Shown piece by piece: positions 18,477-26,893 of a DNA stretch of 64,000 bases (positions are counted from its first letter, which is position 1; each line of letters begins with the position of its first letter). The DNA is from Luteolibacter algae. Its GTDB lineage: Bacteria; Verrucomicrobiota; Verrucomicrobiia; Verrucomicrobiales; Akkermansiaceae. Location: positions 372,001-436,000 of the forward strand of contig NZ_JBHUIT010000031.1 of assembly GCF_042683045.1 (NCBI RefSeq). The letters run 5' to 3'. The notes below the pieces were generated by a model. That model saw nothing but the letters and a program-made list of their open reading frames with translations, ran no database searches and had not been told where the DNA came from. The position numbers and the translations under genes are program-made.

Positions 18477-20285
18477 TTATTGTGCGTAAAAAATCGCCGC
18501 TGCTTCGCGGGTGTATGAACATTTTTTACTGGCTTGGTCGAGGAGGTTTTTCTCCGTGCTCCGCCCCCGCCAGCCATGGTAGGCGGCAAGGGTTTCGAAA
18601 GAGGCGTTCAGCGAGCCTTGCATGGGATTGTGAAGGCGTAAATCCACCTCGGTGTTTTCCGGCAATCCCAGAGGATAAAGCATGCCAATCGCGTCCAGCC
18701 GCTCCAGTCCGGCGTGATAAAGCTCGCCACCGCTAAGCGCCAGTCCCATGAGCATGTAATGGGGATGGATCCAACGCACTCCGATAACCTCCGTGCCGTT
18801 TGCCGTATAGCCTGCTCCCGGCATACCCGCCTCGCCGGCAGATACCCCGAAGACTCCCTGTTTTGCTGCGGATGTCTCCGGCGCTGACTGCTGGAAATAG
18901 GCGATCTGATCCGCGAGAAGAGCCTTGCGGGCCTCCGGCCAAGAGATGGATGAGATCAAATCTTTGTCCGTCTTATCAAAATCCGGATAAAGCAGACTCT
19001 GGATCTCTGCAATAAACCCCACGCCACGATAGACCTCGCCGCTGTTGGTCATCTTCGGTATGGCGGATTTTCCTCCGGGAGTCATGGCTTGGAGTGCCAG
19101 GACGAGAGCTGTCTCTCCACCCCAATCGCGCCATCTTCCGGCTAGCATCGTGTGGCCGTCGTCCAGGAATCCGTGGGTGATCCAGCCATCGGTATCGGTC
19201 GCCCCCGGAAAATCGAGATCGGCGATCATGCCGCCGACTTCTTCCTGTAGATCGGTCCGGCCGAGAATTTCCGTAGCCAGTAAAAGGGCCTGGAGCGAAA
19301 TGGCGGTATCGACCGTGCTGAACTCCGTCCCAGGGTGTATGGAAATTCTGCCGGATTCTCCTTTGGAGACGAAATGTGGAAGAAAACCGTGGGATTTCGG
19401 CAGTTTACGGATTGCCTTGATGGTGCGTTCGATTTCCGCGCTAACCGCCTCCCTGTCCAGAATTCCTTCGGCTGCCCCCAGCGCGCTGCAAAGTGCGTGA
19501 TATCCTGTCGATGCGATGGAATCAAAAACACCTGCGGGAAGATGCCCGCGATCCCGGGTGAATCCGCTATCGGGATCATGACAGCGCCGGATTTTTCCAA
19601 GGGAAATCCGAAACGCCCATTCCTCCGGGCTCATCTCGGGGCGTTCTGCCAGAAAGCCTATGGAGGAGATTCGCAGTTCCGCGCCAGGCTCGGCGATCCA
19701 GTTCATGAATTTGATCCGTTTGGTCAGGTGGGATGGAATCGGCAAAGCGCTTGCAATCGTGTGCTGCGTAGCGAGCTCCAACGTGTTGCTCCAAATGATC
19801 TCCCGGTTCACGTCGGCAAGTTCAAGGCGCAGGCTGCCAAAGCCACTGGCATTTACGCTGAGAGCGCGGATTCCCGTCCGTCGTTCCCGGGGGGCTTGCA
19901 AGCCTACGAGGTCGGTAGGATCCAGAGTGCGGGATGAATCCGCCGCCAGGCCTGCCAGCGAATGCCATGCGCCTGTCCACTCACCATCCGGACGGACGTG
20001 GATGACGCCGTTGCGCGAGTCGATACGGGCTCCACCGGGGCCCATCCAGCCAAAGTCCGAGGCAAAATGTGTGAAGTTTTCGAAAGGGTTGATGATGGGG
20101 GCTGCATCGGGTCTGTCTCCGGGAAAGGAGATGGTGTAATCGATAATCGGCTGCCACACCTGAGCAGCCGGCGCGGACTGGAGAAATAGTGATAAAAACA
20201 GGCTGGGCAGAATCACGCGGAACACGCGGCAATACTTTCTTTGATTTCCAGAGCTTGCAAGGATTTGCCGATACCTCTGCGGCAT
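18477..20285 (-). CDS. Secreted glucoamylase-like (PF10091/COG5368) protein
   Basis: A 602-residue exported protein. A signal peptide is visible (hydrophobic core VILPSLFLSLFLQ, cleavage near APAAQ). Residues about 45-200 look like a beta-rich carbohydrate-binding-like part. From about 220 on, the (alpha/alpha)6 pattern of the COG5368 glucoamylase-like family is seen: DSGFTRDRG, IASTGYHALCSALG, GFLPHFV and FSTVDTAISLQALLLA. Families with this domain include beta-1,2-glucan-cleaving GH144 enzymes. The frame is open to 20357; I chose the ATG at 20285, preceded by GGGGAAG and followed by the signal peptide. The substrate is not predictable by eye. Confidence 0.72.
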   Translation of the reverse strand: MPQRYRQILASSGNQRKYCRVFRVILPSLFLSLFLQSAPAAQVWQPIIDYTISFPGDRPDAAPIINPFENFTHFASDFGWMGPGGARIDSRNGVIHVRPDGEWTGAWHSLAGLAADSSRTLDPTDLVGLQAPRERRTGIRALSVNASGFGSLRLELADVNREIIWSNTLELATQHTIASALPIPSHLTKRIKFMNWIAEPGAELRISSIGFLAERPEMSPEEWAFRISLGKIRRCHDPDSGFTRDRGHLPAGVFDSIASTGYHALCSALGAAEGILDREAVSAEIERTIKAIRKLPKSHGFLPHFVSKGESGRISIHPGTEFSTVDTAISLQALLLATEILGRTDLQEEVGGMIADLDFPGATDTDGWITHGFLDDGHTMLAGRWRDWGGETALVLALQAMTPGGKSAIPKMTNSGEVYRGVGFIAEIQSLLYPDFDKTDKDLISSISWPEARKALLADQIAYFQQSAPETSAAKQGVFGVSAGEAGMPGAGYTANGTEVIGVRWIHPHYMLMGLALSGGELYHAGLERLDAIGMLYPLGLPENTEVDLRLHNPMQGSLNASFETLAAYHGWRGRSTEKNLLDQASKKCSYTREAAAIFYAQ

Positions 20286-20366
20286 GGCTTCCCCGGTCAT
20301 TTTTTGGAACGGATATGGTAAAAAACTATTGGTTGCGGTGTGGAGGCATGGCGACATGATTGCGTC

Positions 20367-21143
20367 ATGTCAAAATTACTAAAATTGATTGTCAGTATGG
20401 TCGCTGTATCCAGTTTTTCCGCGGCATCCGCCGAGGAGCCAGCCGATGGGCGGGTTTTCGAGCTTCGCACCTATCAGGCGAATCCCGGGAAACTTGATGC
20501 GTTGCTGTCCCGTTTCCGGGATCATACCTGCATGCTTTTTGAAAAGCACGGAATGACGAACATCGGCTACTGGGTCCCGGTCCAAAATCCGGACAACCTT
20601 CTTATTTACTTGCTGGCGCATCCGGATCGGGAGTCGGCGGCTGCCTCCTGGAAAGCATTCGTAAATGATCCCAAGTGGAAAGAAGTCGCAGCGGCATCTC
20701 AAAGGGACGGCAAACTGGTTGGAAAAATCGATAGCGTTTACCTGAAGGCGACCGATTTCTCGAAGGGCTTCGAACAATTTTCCAAGGGGGAGGGAGAACA
20801 TATCTTCGAGATGCGCACTTATACTGCCACTCCGGGGAACCTGCATGCGTTGCTATCCCGTTTCCGTGATCACGCACTCAAATTGTTCGAAAAGCACGAT
20901 ATGCTCAATGCAGGGTATTATAGCCTCCTTCCCGATCAGGCGGGAGCTGATAAAACCCTGCTTTACTTTCTCGGCCACGGAAGTGTGGAGGGGGCCGGGA
21001 AATCCTGGGATGCCTTCCGTCAGGATGAGACCTGGGTGGCCGCAAAAAAATCATCCGAGGAGAAAGCCGGGGGATCACTCACCGCGGATGGAGGCGTCCA
21101 ATCCTTGTTTTTGAAAGCCACGGATTTTTCCCCGGCCAAATAA
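20367..21143 (+). CDS. Exported protein with two NIPSNAP domains
   Basis: A 258-residue protein with an N-terminal signal peptide (LLKLIVSMVAVSSFSAASAEE). It contains two tandem copies of a NIPSNAP-type dimeric alpha/beta-barrel domain. The copies start VFELRTYQANPGKLDALLSR (about 31) and IFEMRTYTATPGNLHALLSR (about 145), and each carries RFRDH and LFEKH about ten residues later, so an internal duplication is clear. The function of bacterial NIPSNAP proteins is unknown. It is divergent from the glucoamylase-like gene, with 81 bases between the starts. Confidence 0.88.
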   Translation: MSKLLKLIVSMVAVSSFSAASAEEPADGRVFELRTYQANPGKLDALLSRFRDHTCMLFEKHGMTNIGYWVPVQNPDNLLIYLLAHPDRESAAASWKAFVNDPKWKEVAAASQRDGKLVGKIDSVYLKATDFSKGFEQFSKGEGEHIFEMRTYTATPGNLHALLSRFRDHALKLFEKHDMLNAGYYSLLPDQAGADKTLLYFLGHGSVEGAGKSWDAFRQDETWVAAKKSSEEKAGGSLTADGGVQSLFLKATDFSPAK

Positions 21144-21246
21144 GCGGAAGGTTATCTGCGCACGACTGAATGATCGAGCCACTGGAATGGTAGTAGATGG
21201 GCTTCGTGTAGTGGAGGGAGCGCCGCGGTAGGCCGGTTCCCCCGAT

Positions 21247-21289
21247 GAAAGGAGCGGAGACATGGAAAGCGTGTCTGTCCGCTCCTTTC
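21247..21289 (+). terminator. Strong hairpin after the NIPSNAP gene, probable terminator
   Basis: GAAAGGAGCGGA and TCCGCTCCTTTC (21247-21258 and 21278-21289) form a perfect 12-pair stem. A further GACA/TGTC pairing lies inside. Only a broken T-rich stretch (TCTGTT) follows. The remaining 308 bases between 21144 and 21450 hold no gene I can support and presumably include the promoter of the outer-membrane protein gene. Confidence 0.6.
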
Positions 21290-21450
21290 TCTGTTCAGGG
21301 GTGGTGAAGTAATTTCATTCATAGTTGGCTCATTTGCAGTGGGTTTGGATTCATGATGTTTTCCTGATTTTTCATTTGATGGCATGCCAAACGCTAATCT
21401 TCGGGTGAGCCTCCCAATTCGCACATGGCTCCTCAACACACAGCTGAACT

Positions 21451-22311
21451 ATGAAAAATCAATACCATCGTAACTTCCTTCAATCCGCAGTTTTTACCGC
21501 AGCATTGTCCGGAAGTGTCGCTCTCGCAGGTCCTATGGAATCCGCCCCTGCGGCTCCCATGGAAATCGCGGATACGGATGTCGTTTCCGGATCCTTCAAC
21601 CTGGACTTCAACTCCCACTTTTTCTCCTACGGTAACGATGTTTGGAACGATGGTGACGATGCGTTCAGTATGGGGCTGTATCCGTCCGCAGAGCTCGCAT
21701 TTGCCCTCCCTGCCGGTTTCACTGCCACGCTCGGGATCTGGGCGGAAATTCATGATAAGGATCGCCCGAATACTACGGCCACACTTGGCGGCGATATTCT
21801 TGAGGTGGATCTCTGGTATGGTCTTTCCTACACGTATGAAAAATTCACAGTTGGGGTGACCTATCAAAACTGGTTCTACGGAAATGACACGGAGGATATC
21901 CTCGATATCTCCCTTTCCTATGACACCTTTCTTTCTCCGTCTTTGACGATTCACAATCGGCTTGATGCAGGTGCCGCCGGTCCTGCCGGAGGTGATGAAG
22001 GAACCATTTTGGTTCTTGGACTGGAGCACGGAATCGAAGCGGGACCGGTCTCGATCTCCTTCCCTTTCAGTCTCGCTTACTTCGTTGATGATGGTTACCA
22101 CGCGGCATCCGGTGATAGTGGCATTGGTTTTGCCTCCATCGGTGCCCAGGCATCCCTGCCTCTCAATAGCATCATTGGCGATGCCTATGGCGACTGGTCT
22201 CTAAACGCCGGGGTGACCTACTACCTCACTGACGACGATGTCATTGGACAAGGGGTCAACACGGAAGATAGCTTTTTTGCCACCAATATTGGCCTCGGTC
22301 TCTCCTTCTAA
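21451..22311 (+). CDS. Putative outer-membrane beta-barrel protein upstream of urease
   Basis: A 286-residue exported protein with a signal peptide (QSAVFTAALSGSVALAG, cleavage about residue 27). The mature part has alternating aromatic/hydrophobic strands and acidic turns (for example FNLDFNSHFFSYGNDVW and FTVGVTYQNWFYG), and ends in the C-terminal strand GLGLSF with a final Phe, the signature of barrel proteins inserted by BamA. I do not recognise the exact family. It lies 230 bases before the small His-rich gene and the urease genes on the same strand, so it could be a pore for urea or nickel, but nothing in its sequence proves this. Confidence 0.75.
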   Translation: MKNQYHRNFLQSAVFTAALSGSVALAGPMESAPAAPMEIADTDVVSGSFNLDFNSHFFSYGNDVWNDGDDAFSMGLYPSAELAFALPAGFTATLGIWAEIHDKDRPNTTATLGGDILEVDLWYGLSYTYEKFTVGVTYQNWFYGNDTEDILDISLSYDTFLSPSLTIHNRLDAGAAGPAGGDEGTILVLGLEHGIEAGPVSISFPFSLAYFVDDGYHAASGDSGIGFASIGAQASLPLNSIIGDAYGDWSLNAGVTYYLTDDDVIGQGVNTEDSFFATNIGLGLSF

Positions 22312-22344
22312 TTTTTACTAAGACTCCCTGTTGTTACGGTTGCG

Positions 22345-22541
22345 TGCGGGAGGGTTTTGGGGTGTGAGAGCGCCTCATACCTTCCCGCATGTATCGTGAA
22401 ATCCGGGAGAGGATTTTCTTTCGGAAACTCCTCACTCGAACCAGTTCTCATTGTCACAGAGTCCTTGCCGCCCCGGAAAACGGGAAGGCAGGGACTTTTG
22501 TTTTTGGCACGGGCCATGCTTTCCCGTGTTTAGTGAAGACT
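22345..22541 (+). promoter_or_regulatory. Three-hairpin leader with internal terminator ahead of the urease operon
   Basis: The transcript can fold into three consecutive stems. H1 (22345-22389) pairs TGCGGGA with TCCCGCA and holds an inner stem GGTGTGAG/CTCATACC with one G-U. H2 (22409-22433) pairs GAGGA/TCCTC and TTTTC/GGAAA across one bulged C. H3 (22461-22495) pairs GTCCTTGCC/GGCAGGGAC plus CCCG/CGGG and is followed by TTTTGTTTTT. The T-run ends only 36 bases before the next ATG, which leaves little room for a promoter, so H3 looks like an attenuator inside the leader. I could not match it to a known riboswitch class. Confidence 0.55.
22461..22505 (+). terminator. Intrinsic terminator 36 bases before the small His-rich gene
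   Basis: A nine-pair stem GTCCTTGCC/GGCAGGGAC (one G-U) is extended by CCCG/CGGG around a GAAAA loop and followed by TTTTGTTTTT. It may simply end the outer-membrane protein transcript, or act as a regulated attenuator for the downstream operon. Confidence 0.8.
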
Positions 22542-22820
22542 ATGAAAACAATGAATAGGAACTCTAGCCGAGCTGCCGTCTTAGGCTTGTTTTTGTCCTC
22601 GGCTGCTATCGTTTCAGCTCATCCTGGCCCCCCGGGACATTATCACCCCTACGAGGTCGATGAGTTTGATGAGCCGGTCACCGAGTTTTCCGCAAAACCA
22701 TTGGAGAGTGATTTCGATCTGGGCGGCTTATTGGTTCTCACGGGAGTGGCGGCTTGCCTGGGCTTTGCTTTTTTTCAAAAGGACGGTGGCATTTGGTCTG
22801 ATGCAACCTCCCGCCACTGA
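22542..22820 (+). CDS. Small His-rich exported protein at the head of the urease operon
   Basis: A 92-residue protein with a signal peptide (AAVLGLFLSSAAIVSA). The mature N-terminus is HPGPPGHYHPYEVDEFDE, with His and acidic residues close together. One hydrophobic segment follows (LGGLLVLTGVAACLGFAFF, about 61-79) and then a short tail. The stop is 12 bases before ureA, so it should be co-transcribed. The frame is open upstream to 22389, but that part covers the leader hairpins, and the ATG at 22542 gives the signal peptide. The His/acid cluster could bind nickel or another metal; this is inference. It resembles no family I can name. Confidence 0.65.
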   Translation: MKTMNRNSSRAAVLGLFLSSAAIVSAHPGPPGHYHPYEVDEFDEPVTEFSAKPLESDFDLGGLLVLTGVAACLGFAFFQKDGGIWSDATSRH

Positions 22821-22832
22821 TTTTTCCACATC

Positions 22833-23135
22833 ATGCATCTAAGCCCAAGAGAGCAGGAAAAACTGCTGATTGTCGTAGCCGCTGATCTTGCCCGCAGGAG
22901 GATGAATCGTGGATTGAAGCTGAACCATCCGGAGTCTGTTGCTCTCATTACCGCAGAAATCATGGAGGGTGCGCGGGACGGAAAATCGGTTTCCGAGCTC
23001 ATGAGCTATGGGACTACCCTGCTGCGGCGGGATGAGGTGATGGAAGGCGTGGCCGAGATCATCCACGATGTTCAAGTGGAAGCAACCTTCCCGGACGGCA
23101 CAAAGCTCGTCACCGTCCACAATCCGATCCGTTGA
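22833..23135 (+). CDS. ureA: Urease subunit gamma
   Basis: Structural subunit of the nickel enzyme urease. 100 residues, the normal length. It has the family sequence HLSPREQEKLLI at the start, RGLKLNHPESVALI (about 28-41), and ends in DGTKLVTVHNPI. First enzyme gene in ureA-ureB-ureC-ureE-ureF-ureG-ureD. The beta subunit start follows 7 bases after the stop. Confidence 0.97.
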   Translation: MHLSPREQEKLLIVVAADLARRRMNRGLKLNHPESVALITAEIMEGARDGKSVSELMSYGTTLLRRDEVMEGVAEIIHDVQVEATFPDGTKLVTVHNPIR

Positions 23136-23142
23136 AACAGAA

Positions 23143-23454
23143 ATGATACCAGGAGAAATCATTACGCCGGAAGGTGCAGCGGATATCGAGCTCAATGCCG
23201 GTCTGGATACGATGGAAATCGTCGTCGAAAACCGTGGCGACCGGCCGGTGCAGGTGGGCAGTCATTTTCATTTTGCCGAGGTGAATGCCGAGCTGCATTT
23301 CGACAGGGCGGTGGCACGTGGATTTCGGTTAAATATTCCTGCAGGCACCGCTGTCCGCTTTGAACCCGGGGACAGCCGGGAAATTCCCTTGGTGGCGTTC
23401 GCCGGGAAACGCGAGATCCATGGCTTCAACTCTGCGGTTAATGGAAAGATTTGA
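23143..23454 (+). CDS. ureB: Urease subunit beta
   Basis: Structural subunit of urease. 103 residues. The start MIPGEIITPEGAADIELN and the motifs QVGSHFHFAEVN and LNIPAGTAVRFEPG are typical. The frame is open back to 23068, but that overlaps ureA, and the ATG at 23143 gives the normal start. The stop is directly followed by the ureC start. Confidence 0.97.
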   Translation: MIPGEIITPEGAADIELNAGLDTMEIVVENRGDRPVQVGSHFHFAEVNAELHFDRAVARGFRLNIPAGTAVRFEPGDSREIPLVAFAGKREIHGFNSAVNGKI

Positions 23455-25179
23455 ATGATGAAACAAACCCGAAAAAATTACGCGGGGACTTTTGGCCCGA
23501 CGGTGGGTGATCAAGTCCGGCTGGCTGATACCGAGCTTTTTATCGAAGTGGAGCGGGATCTGATCGCTGAAAACGGTGGCTACGGAAATGAAGTAAAGTT
23601 CGGCGGAGGTAAGGTCATCCGCGATGGGATGGCGCAGTCGCCACTGGCGCTTGATGCGGATTCCCTCGATCTCGTCATCACAAACGCTTTGATCCTTGAT
23701 GCCGCACACGGAGTGATCAAGGCGGATATCGGGATCAAGGCCGGTCGTATCATCGGTGTCGGCCATGCGGGGAATCCTTTGTTGCAGGATGGTATCACCA
23801 TGACCATCGGAGCGGCAACGGAGGTTATCGCCGCAGAAGGCTGTATCGTCACAGCAGGTGGGATCGATACACACATTCATTTCATTTGCCCGCAGCAGAT
23901 TGAGCATGCAATGGCAAGCGGGGTGACCACGATGCTGGGAGGGGGCACCGGCCCTGCGCACGGGACTTTTGCGACAACCTGCACTCCCGGAAAATGGAAC
24001 ATCCACCGGATGCTGGAAGCGGCCGAAGCTTTTCCGATGAACCTGGGATTCCTGGGAAAAGGTAACTGCTCTTCTCACGAACCCTTGCGCGAGCAGGTGA
24101 TGGCCGGTGCGATAGGACTGAAACTTCACGAAGACTGGGGGACCACGCCGGCCGCGATCGATAGCTGCCTGACTGTTGCGGATGAAATGGATGTCCAGGT
24201 GGCGATCCATACCGACACGCTTAACGAAGCGGGTTTTCTGGAGACGACTTTGGAGGCCTTCAACGGTAGAACGATTCACACTTACCATTCGGAAGGCGCC
24301 GGCGGTGGGCATGCTCCGGATATCATCCGCGTATGTGGAGAGGCCAATGTTCTGCCATCTTCCACAAACCCCACCCGCCCATTTACTACGAACACCATTG
24401 ACGAGCATTTGGACATGTTGATGGTTTGTCATCATCTCGATTCCCGCATTCCGGAGGATGTGGCGTTTGCCGAGAGCCGTATCCGGCCCGAGACGATCGC
24501 GGCCGAAGATCTATTGCACGATATGGGAGCGATTTCCATGATGTCGAGCGATAGCCAGGCTATGGGAAGGGTGGGAGAAGTCATCACCCGGACCTGGCAG
24601 ACGGCGCATAAAATGAAGGTCCAGTTTGGCAAGTTGGAGGACGAAAGACATCCTGCCGCAGACAACTTCCGGGCGTTGCGCTATGTCTCAAAATACACGA
24701 TTTGTCCTGCGGTTACTCACGGGATCGCTCACGAGGTCGGCAGTATCGAGCCTGGAAAACTGGCGGATATTGTGATTTGGAAGCCGGCCTTTTTCGGGGT
24801 GAAACCGGAGACGATTCTCAAAGGTGGTCTCATCGCCTGGGCAAACATGGGAGACCCCAATGCATCCATCCCGACGCCACAGCCCGCGATCTATCGCCCA
24901 CAGTTCGGGGCTTTTGGTAAATCGATTTTTGCCACTTCTCTCACATTTGTTAGTGCGCTTTCTTTGGAGAGCGGAGCACTTGATCCCCTGGGGCTGCAGA
25001 AGCGGTTATCAGCGGTGAAGAATTGCCGCAAGGTCACCAAGCATGATCTTCTCTTCAACAATGCGTTGCCCAGGATCACCGTCGATCCGGAAACTTACAG
25101 CGTGGTGGCCGATGGCAGGGAGCTTCGCTGCGAGCCTCTTTCAGTCTTGCCGATGGCACAGAGATATTTCCTTTTCTAA
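23455..25179 (+). CDS. ureC: Urease subunit alpha (catalytic)
   Basis: Catalytic subunit that hydrolyses urea to ammonia and carbamate at a di-nickel site. 574 residues. All metal and active-site segments are present: GGIDTHIHF (two His), GLKLHEDWG (carbamylated Lys and a His), AIHTDTLNE, HSEGAGGGHAPD, the mobile-flap MVCHHLDSRIPEDVAF and SSDSQAMGR (Asp ligand). Length and order are normal, so the enzyme should be active. The stop overlaps the ureE start by one base. Confidence 0.98.
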   Translation: MMKQTRKNYAGTFGPTVGDQVRLADTELFIEVERDLIAENGGYGNEVKFGGGKVIRDGMAQSPLALDADSLDLVITNALILDAAHGVIKADIGIKAGRIIGVGHAGNPLLQDGITMTIGAATEVIAAEGCIVTAGGIDTHIHFICPQQIEHAMASGVTTMLGGGTGPAHGTFATTCTPGKWNIHRMLEAAEAFPMNLGFLGKGNCSSHEPLREQVMAGAIGLKLHEDWGTTPAAIDSCLTVADEMDVQVAIHTDTLNEAGFLETTLEAFNGRTIHTYHSEGAGGGHAPDIIRVCGEANVLPSSTNPTRPFTTNTIDEHLDMLMVCHHLDSRIPEDVAFAESRIRPETIAAEDLLHDMGAISMMSSDSQAMGRVGEVITRTWQTAHKMKVQFGKLEDERHPAADNFRALRYVSKYTICPAVTHGIAHEVGSIEPGKLADIVIWKPAFFGVKPETILKGGLIAWANMGDPNASIPTPQPAIYRPQFGAFGKSIFATSLTFVSALSLESGALDPLGLQKRLSAVKNCRKVTKHDLLFNNALPRITVDPETYSVVADGRELRCEPLSVLPMAQRYFLF

Positions 25180-25607
25180 TGAGGCTGATCGAAAAAATGT
25201 TGGCCTCCCGTTCTGAAAAGGCTGCCGGGGATCGTGTCGAGCTGGCAGTGGAGAGACGCTTGTTTTTGAAGCGCCGTTGGCGGGGAGTCGCCGAGGATGG
25301 GAGCGAGTTTGGCTTCGACCTGGAAAGTCGGTTGATCGACGGCTGCGTGATCTATCAGAATGGGGGAAAAGACTACATCGTCCGCCAGCTGCCGGAGCCG
25401 GTTTACGAAGTCCCTTTCACAGATACCGCCCATGCTGCCTTGGTCGGCTGGAAGGTGGGGAATCTTCATCTTCCGGCACAGGTGATGATGGGAGCGCTTC
25501 GGGTGCTGCACGATGAAGCGATGGCACATCTGTTAGCGCGGGAGGGATGGGATTTCTCTGAGCCTGTCGTCATATTCACACCGATGAAAGCCATCGCTCA
25601 CAGCTGA
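25179..25607 (+). CDS. ureE: Urease accessory protein UreE
   Basis: Nickel-delivery metallochaperone for urease maturation. 142 residues. The C-terminal domain has the conserved VGWKVGNLHLPAQ with the interface His of UreE proteins. There is no long His-rich C-terminal tail like that of Klebsiella UreE; the protein ends in TPMKAIAHS. This may leave nickel storage to other factors. The start codon overlaps the ureC stop (TAATG). Confidence 0.9.
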   Translation: MRLIEKMLASRSEKAAGDRVELAVERRLFLKRRWRGVAEDGSEFGFDLESRLIDGCVIYQNGGKDYIVRQLPEPVYEVPFTDTAHAALVGWKVGNLHLPAQVMMGALRVLHDEAMAHLLAREGWDFSEPVVIFTPMKAIAHS

Positions 25608-25620
25608 ATTTCCATTAACG

Positions 25621-26283
25621 ATGAGTGACGGACTGCTATGGCTTTTGCAATCAAATGATACCGGTTATCCTTCGGGTGGATACGCTCATTCATATGGCCT
25701 GGAAGAGCTTGTGCGAGCCGGGGTCGTGACTACAGCAGACGAGCTGGAGCGATACCTGATGCGGCAGGTTTTACCGGCTCTGCTGAAGTTTGAGCTGCCG
25801 TTTTTCGCCCGTGCGCATGCTGCGGCAGTAGAGGGAGATTCCGTGCTGCTGGCGGAGCTGGACGCGGAGCTGGACGGCTGGCGGATTGCTGCCGAGTTAC
25901 GCGATGCCAGCCGCCGTGTGGGTTCGCAGCGCCTGGGATTATTGTGCGAGCTGGATGGCGATCCCTTGATCACCGATTTCCAGAAAAACTGTCCCCGTGC
26001 GCACCATCTTGTCGTGACGGCTCTTGAACTCCGTGGCGTGGGCGTGGGGGATGCCGCACGTGCTTTTTCCTATCAGGCCGTGGTGGCAGGGACTGCTGCT
26101 TCGATGAAGTTGATGCGCATCGGCCAGACCGCATGCCAGGGAATTCTCTACCGCGTGCTCGGCGCGCTTGGCACCAGAATCTCGGATTCGTTGGAAGCCG
26201 AGATCGATGGATTTTTCAACCCCTTGCTAGAAATAGCTTCACTCAAACATGCAGTTTCCAATGAACGACTTTTCATCTCCTAA
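25621..26283 (+). CDS. ureF: Urease accessory protein UreF
   Basis: Part of the UreD-UreF-UreG activation complex that inserts nickel into urease. 220 residues. The N-terminal motif YPSGGYAHSYGLEELV (about 17-32) and the later LGLLCEL and HHLVV segments are typical. The gene starts 13 bases after ureE and overlaps the ureG start. Confidence 0.93.
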   Translation: MSDGLLWLLQSNDTGYPSGGYAHSYGLEELVRAGVVTTADELERYLMRQVLPALLKFELPFFARAHAAAVEGDSVLLAELDAELDGWRIAAELRDASRRVGSQRLGLLCELDGDPLITDFQKNCPRAHHLVVTALELRGVGVGDAARAFSYQAVVAGTAASMKLMRIGQTACQGILYRVLGALGTRISDSLEAEIDGFFNPLLEIASLKHAVSNERLFIS

Positions 26284-26893
26284 TCAAAATAAAAGACCCT
26301 TCCGGCTAGGTGTGGGTGGTCCTGTAGGCTCGGGCAAAACGATGTGCGTATTGCGCTTGAGCGAGTGGCTGAAGACGGAGGTGTCGCTCGCCGTGATCAC
26401 GAATGATATTTATACCCGCGAGGATGCGGAGTTTCTCCTGCGGGCAAACGTGTTACCTGCGGATCGTGTCATCGGGGTGGAGACAGGCGGGTGCCCACAT
26501 ACCGCGATCCGTGATGATACCAGTATGAATATGGCAGCCGTTATGGATCTGGAGAGCCGACATCCCGATCTGGAGCTTATCCTTATCGAAAGCGGAGGAG
26601 ACAACCTTTCGGCAACGTTCTCCCCGGAGCTGGTCGATGCCTACATTTATGTAATAGATGTCGCCGAGGGTGATAAAATTCCACGAAAGGGTGGCCCTGC
26701 GATCCGCACAAGTGATCTGCTGCTGGTCAATAAAATCGAGCTCGCGCCGTATGTGGGGGCTGATCTTGATGTCATGGCGCGGGATGCGAAGACACAACGC
26801 GGCGAAAAGCCTGTCGTGTTCGCTGATTTAAAATCGGAGAAGGGCAAGGAAGAGCTTCTCGGCTGGCTGAAGCACGAATATCTTTTTGTCTGA
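26249..26893 (+). CDS. ureG: Urease accessory GTPase UreG
   Basis: GTPase that drives nickel insertion into urease. 214 residues. P-loop GGPVGSGKT (about 23-31), the metal-binding CPH motif in ETGGCPHTAIRDD (about 71-83), and ESGGDNLSATFSPEL. The ATG at 26249 overlaps ureF by 35 bases; the ATG at 26261 is an equally possible start that still overlaps ureF. The stop overlaps the ureD start (TGATG). Confidence 0.95.
   Translation: MQFPMNDFSSPNQNKRPFRLGVGGPVGSGKTMCVLRLSEWLKTEVSLAVITNDIYTREDAEFLLRANVLPADRVIGVETGGCPHTAIRDDTSMNMAAVMDLESRHPDLELILIESGGDNLSATFSPELVDAYIYVIDVAEGDKIPRKGGPAIRTSDLLLVNKIELAPYVGADLDVMARDAKTQRGEKPVVFADLKSEKGKEELLGWLKHEYLFV

Noticed and set aside
18416..18589. Longer PurU N-terminus
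   Set aside because: The added 58 residues are low-complexity and basic and overlap the end of the next gene upstream; the ACT domain starts at 18415.
22345..22505. Guanidine or NiCo riboswitch upstream of urease
   Set aside because: I looked for ACGR loops and other conserved blocks from memory and did not find a convincing match; kept only as an unnamed structured leader.
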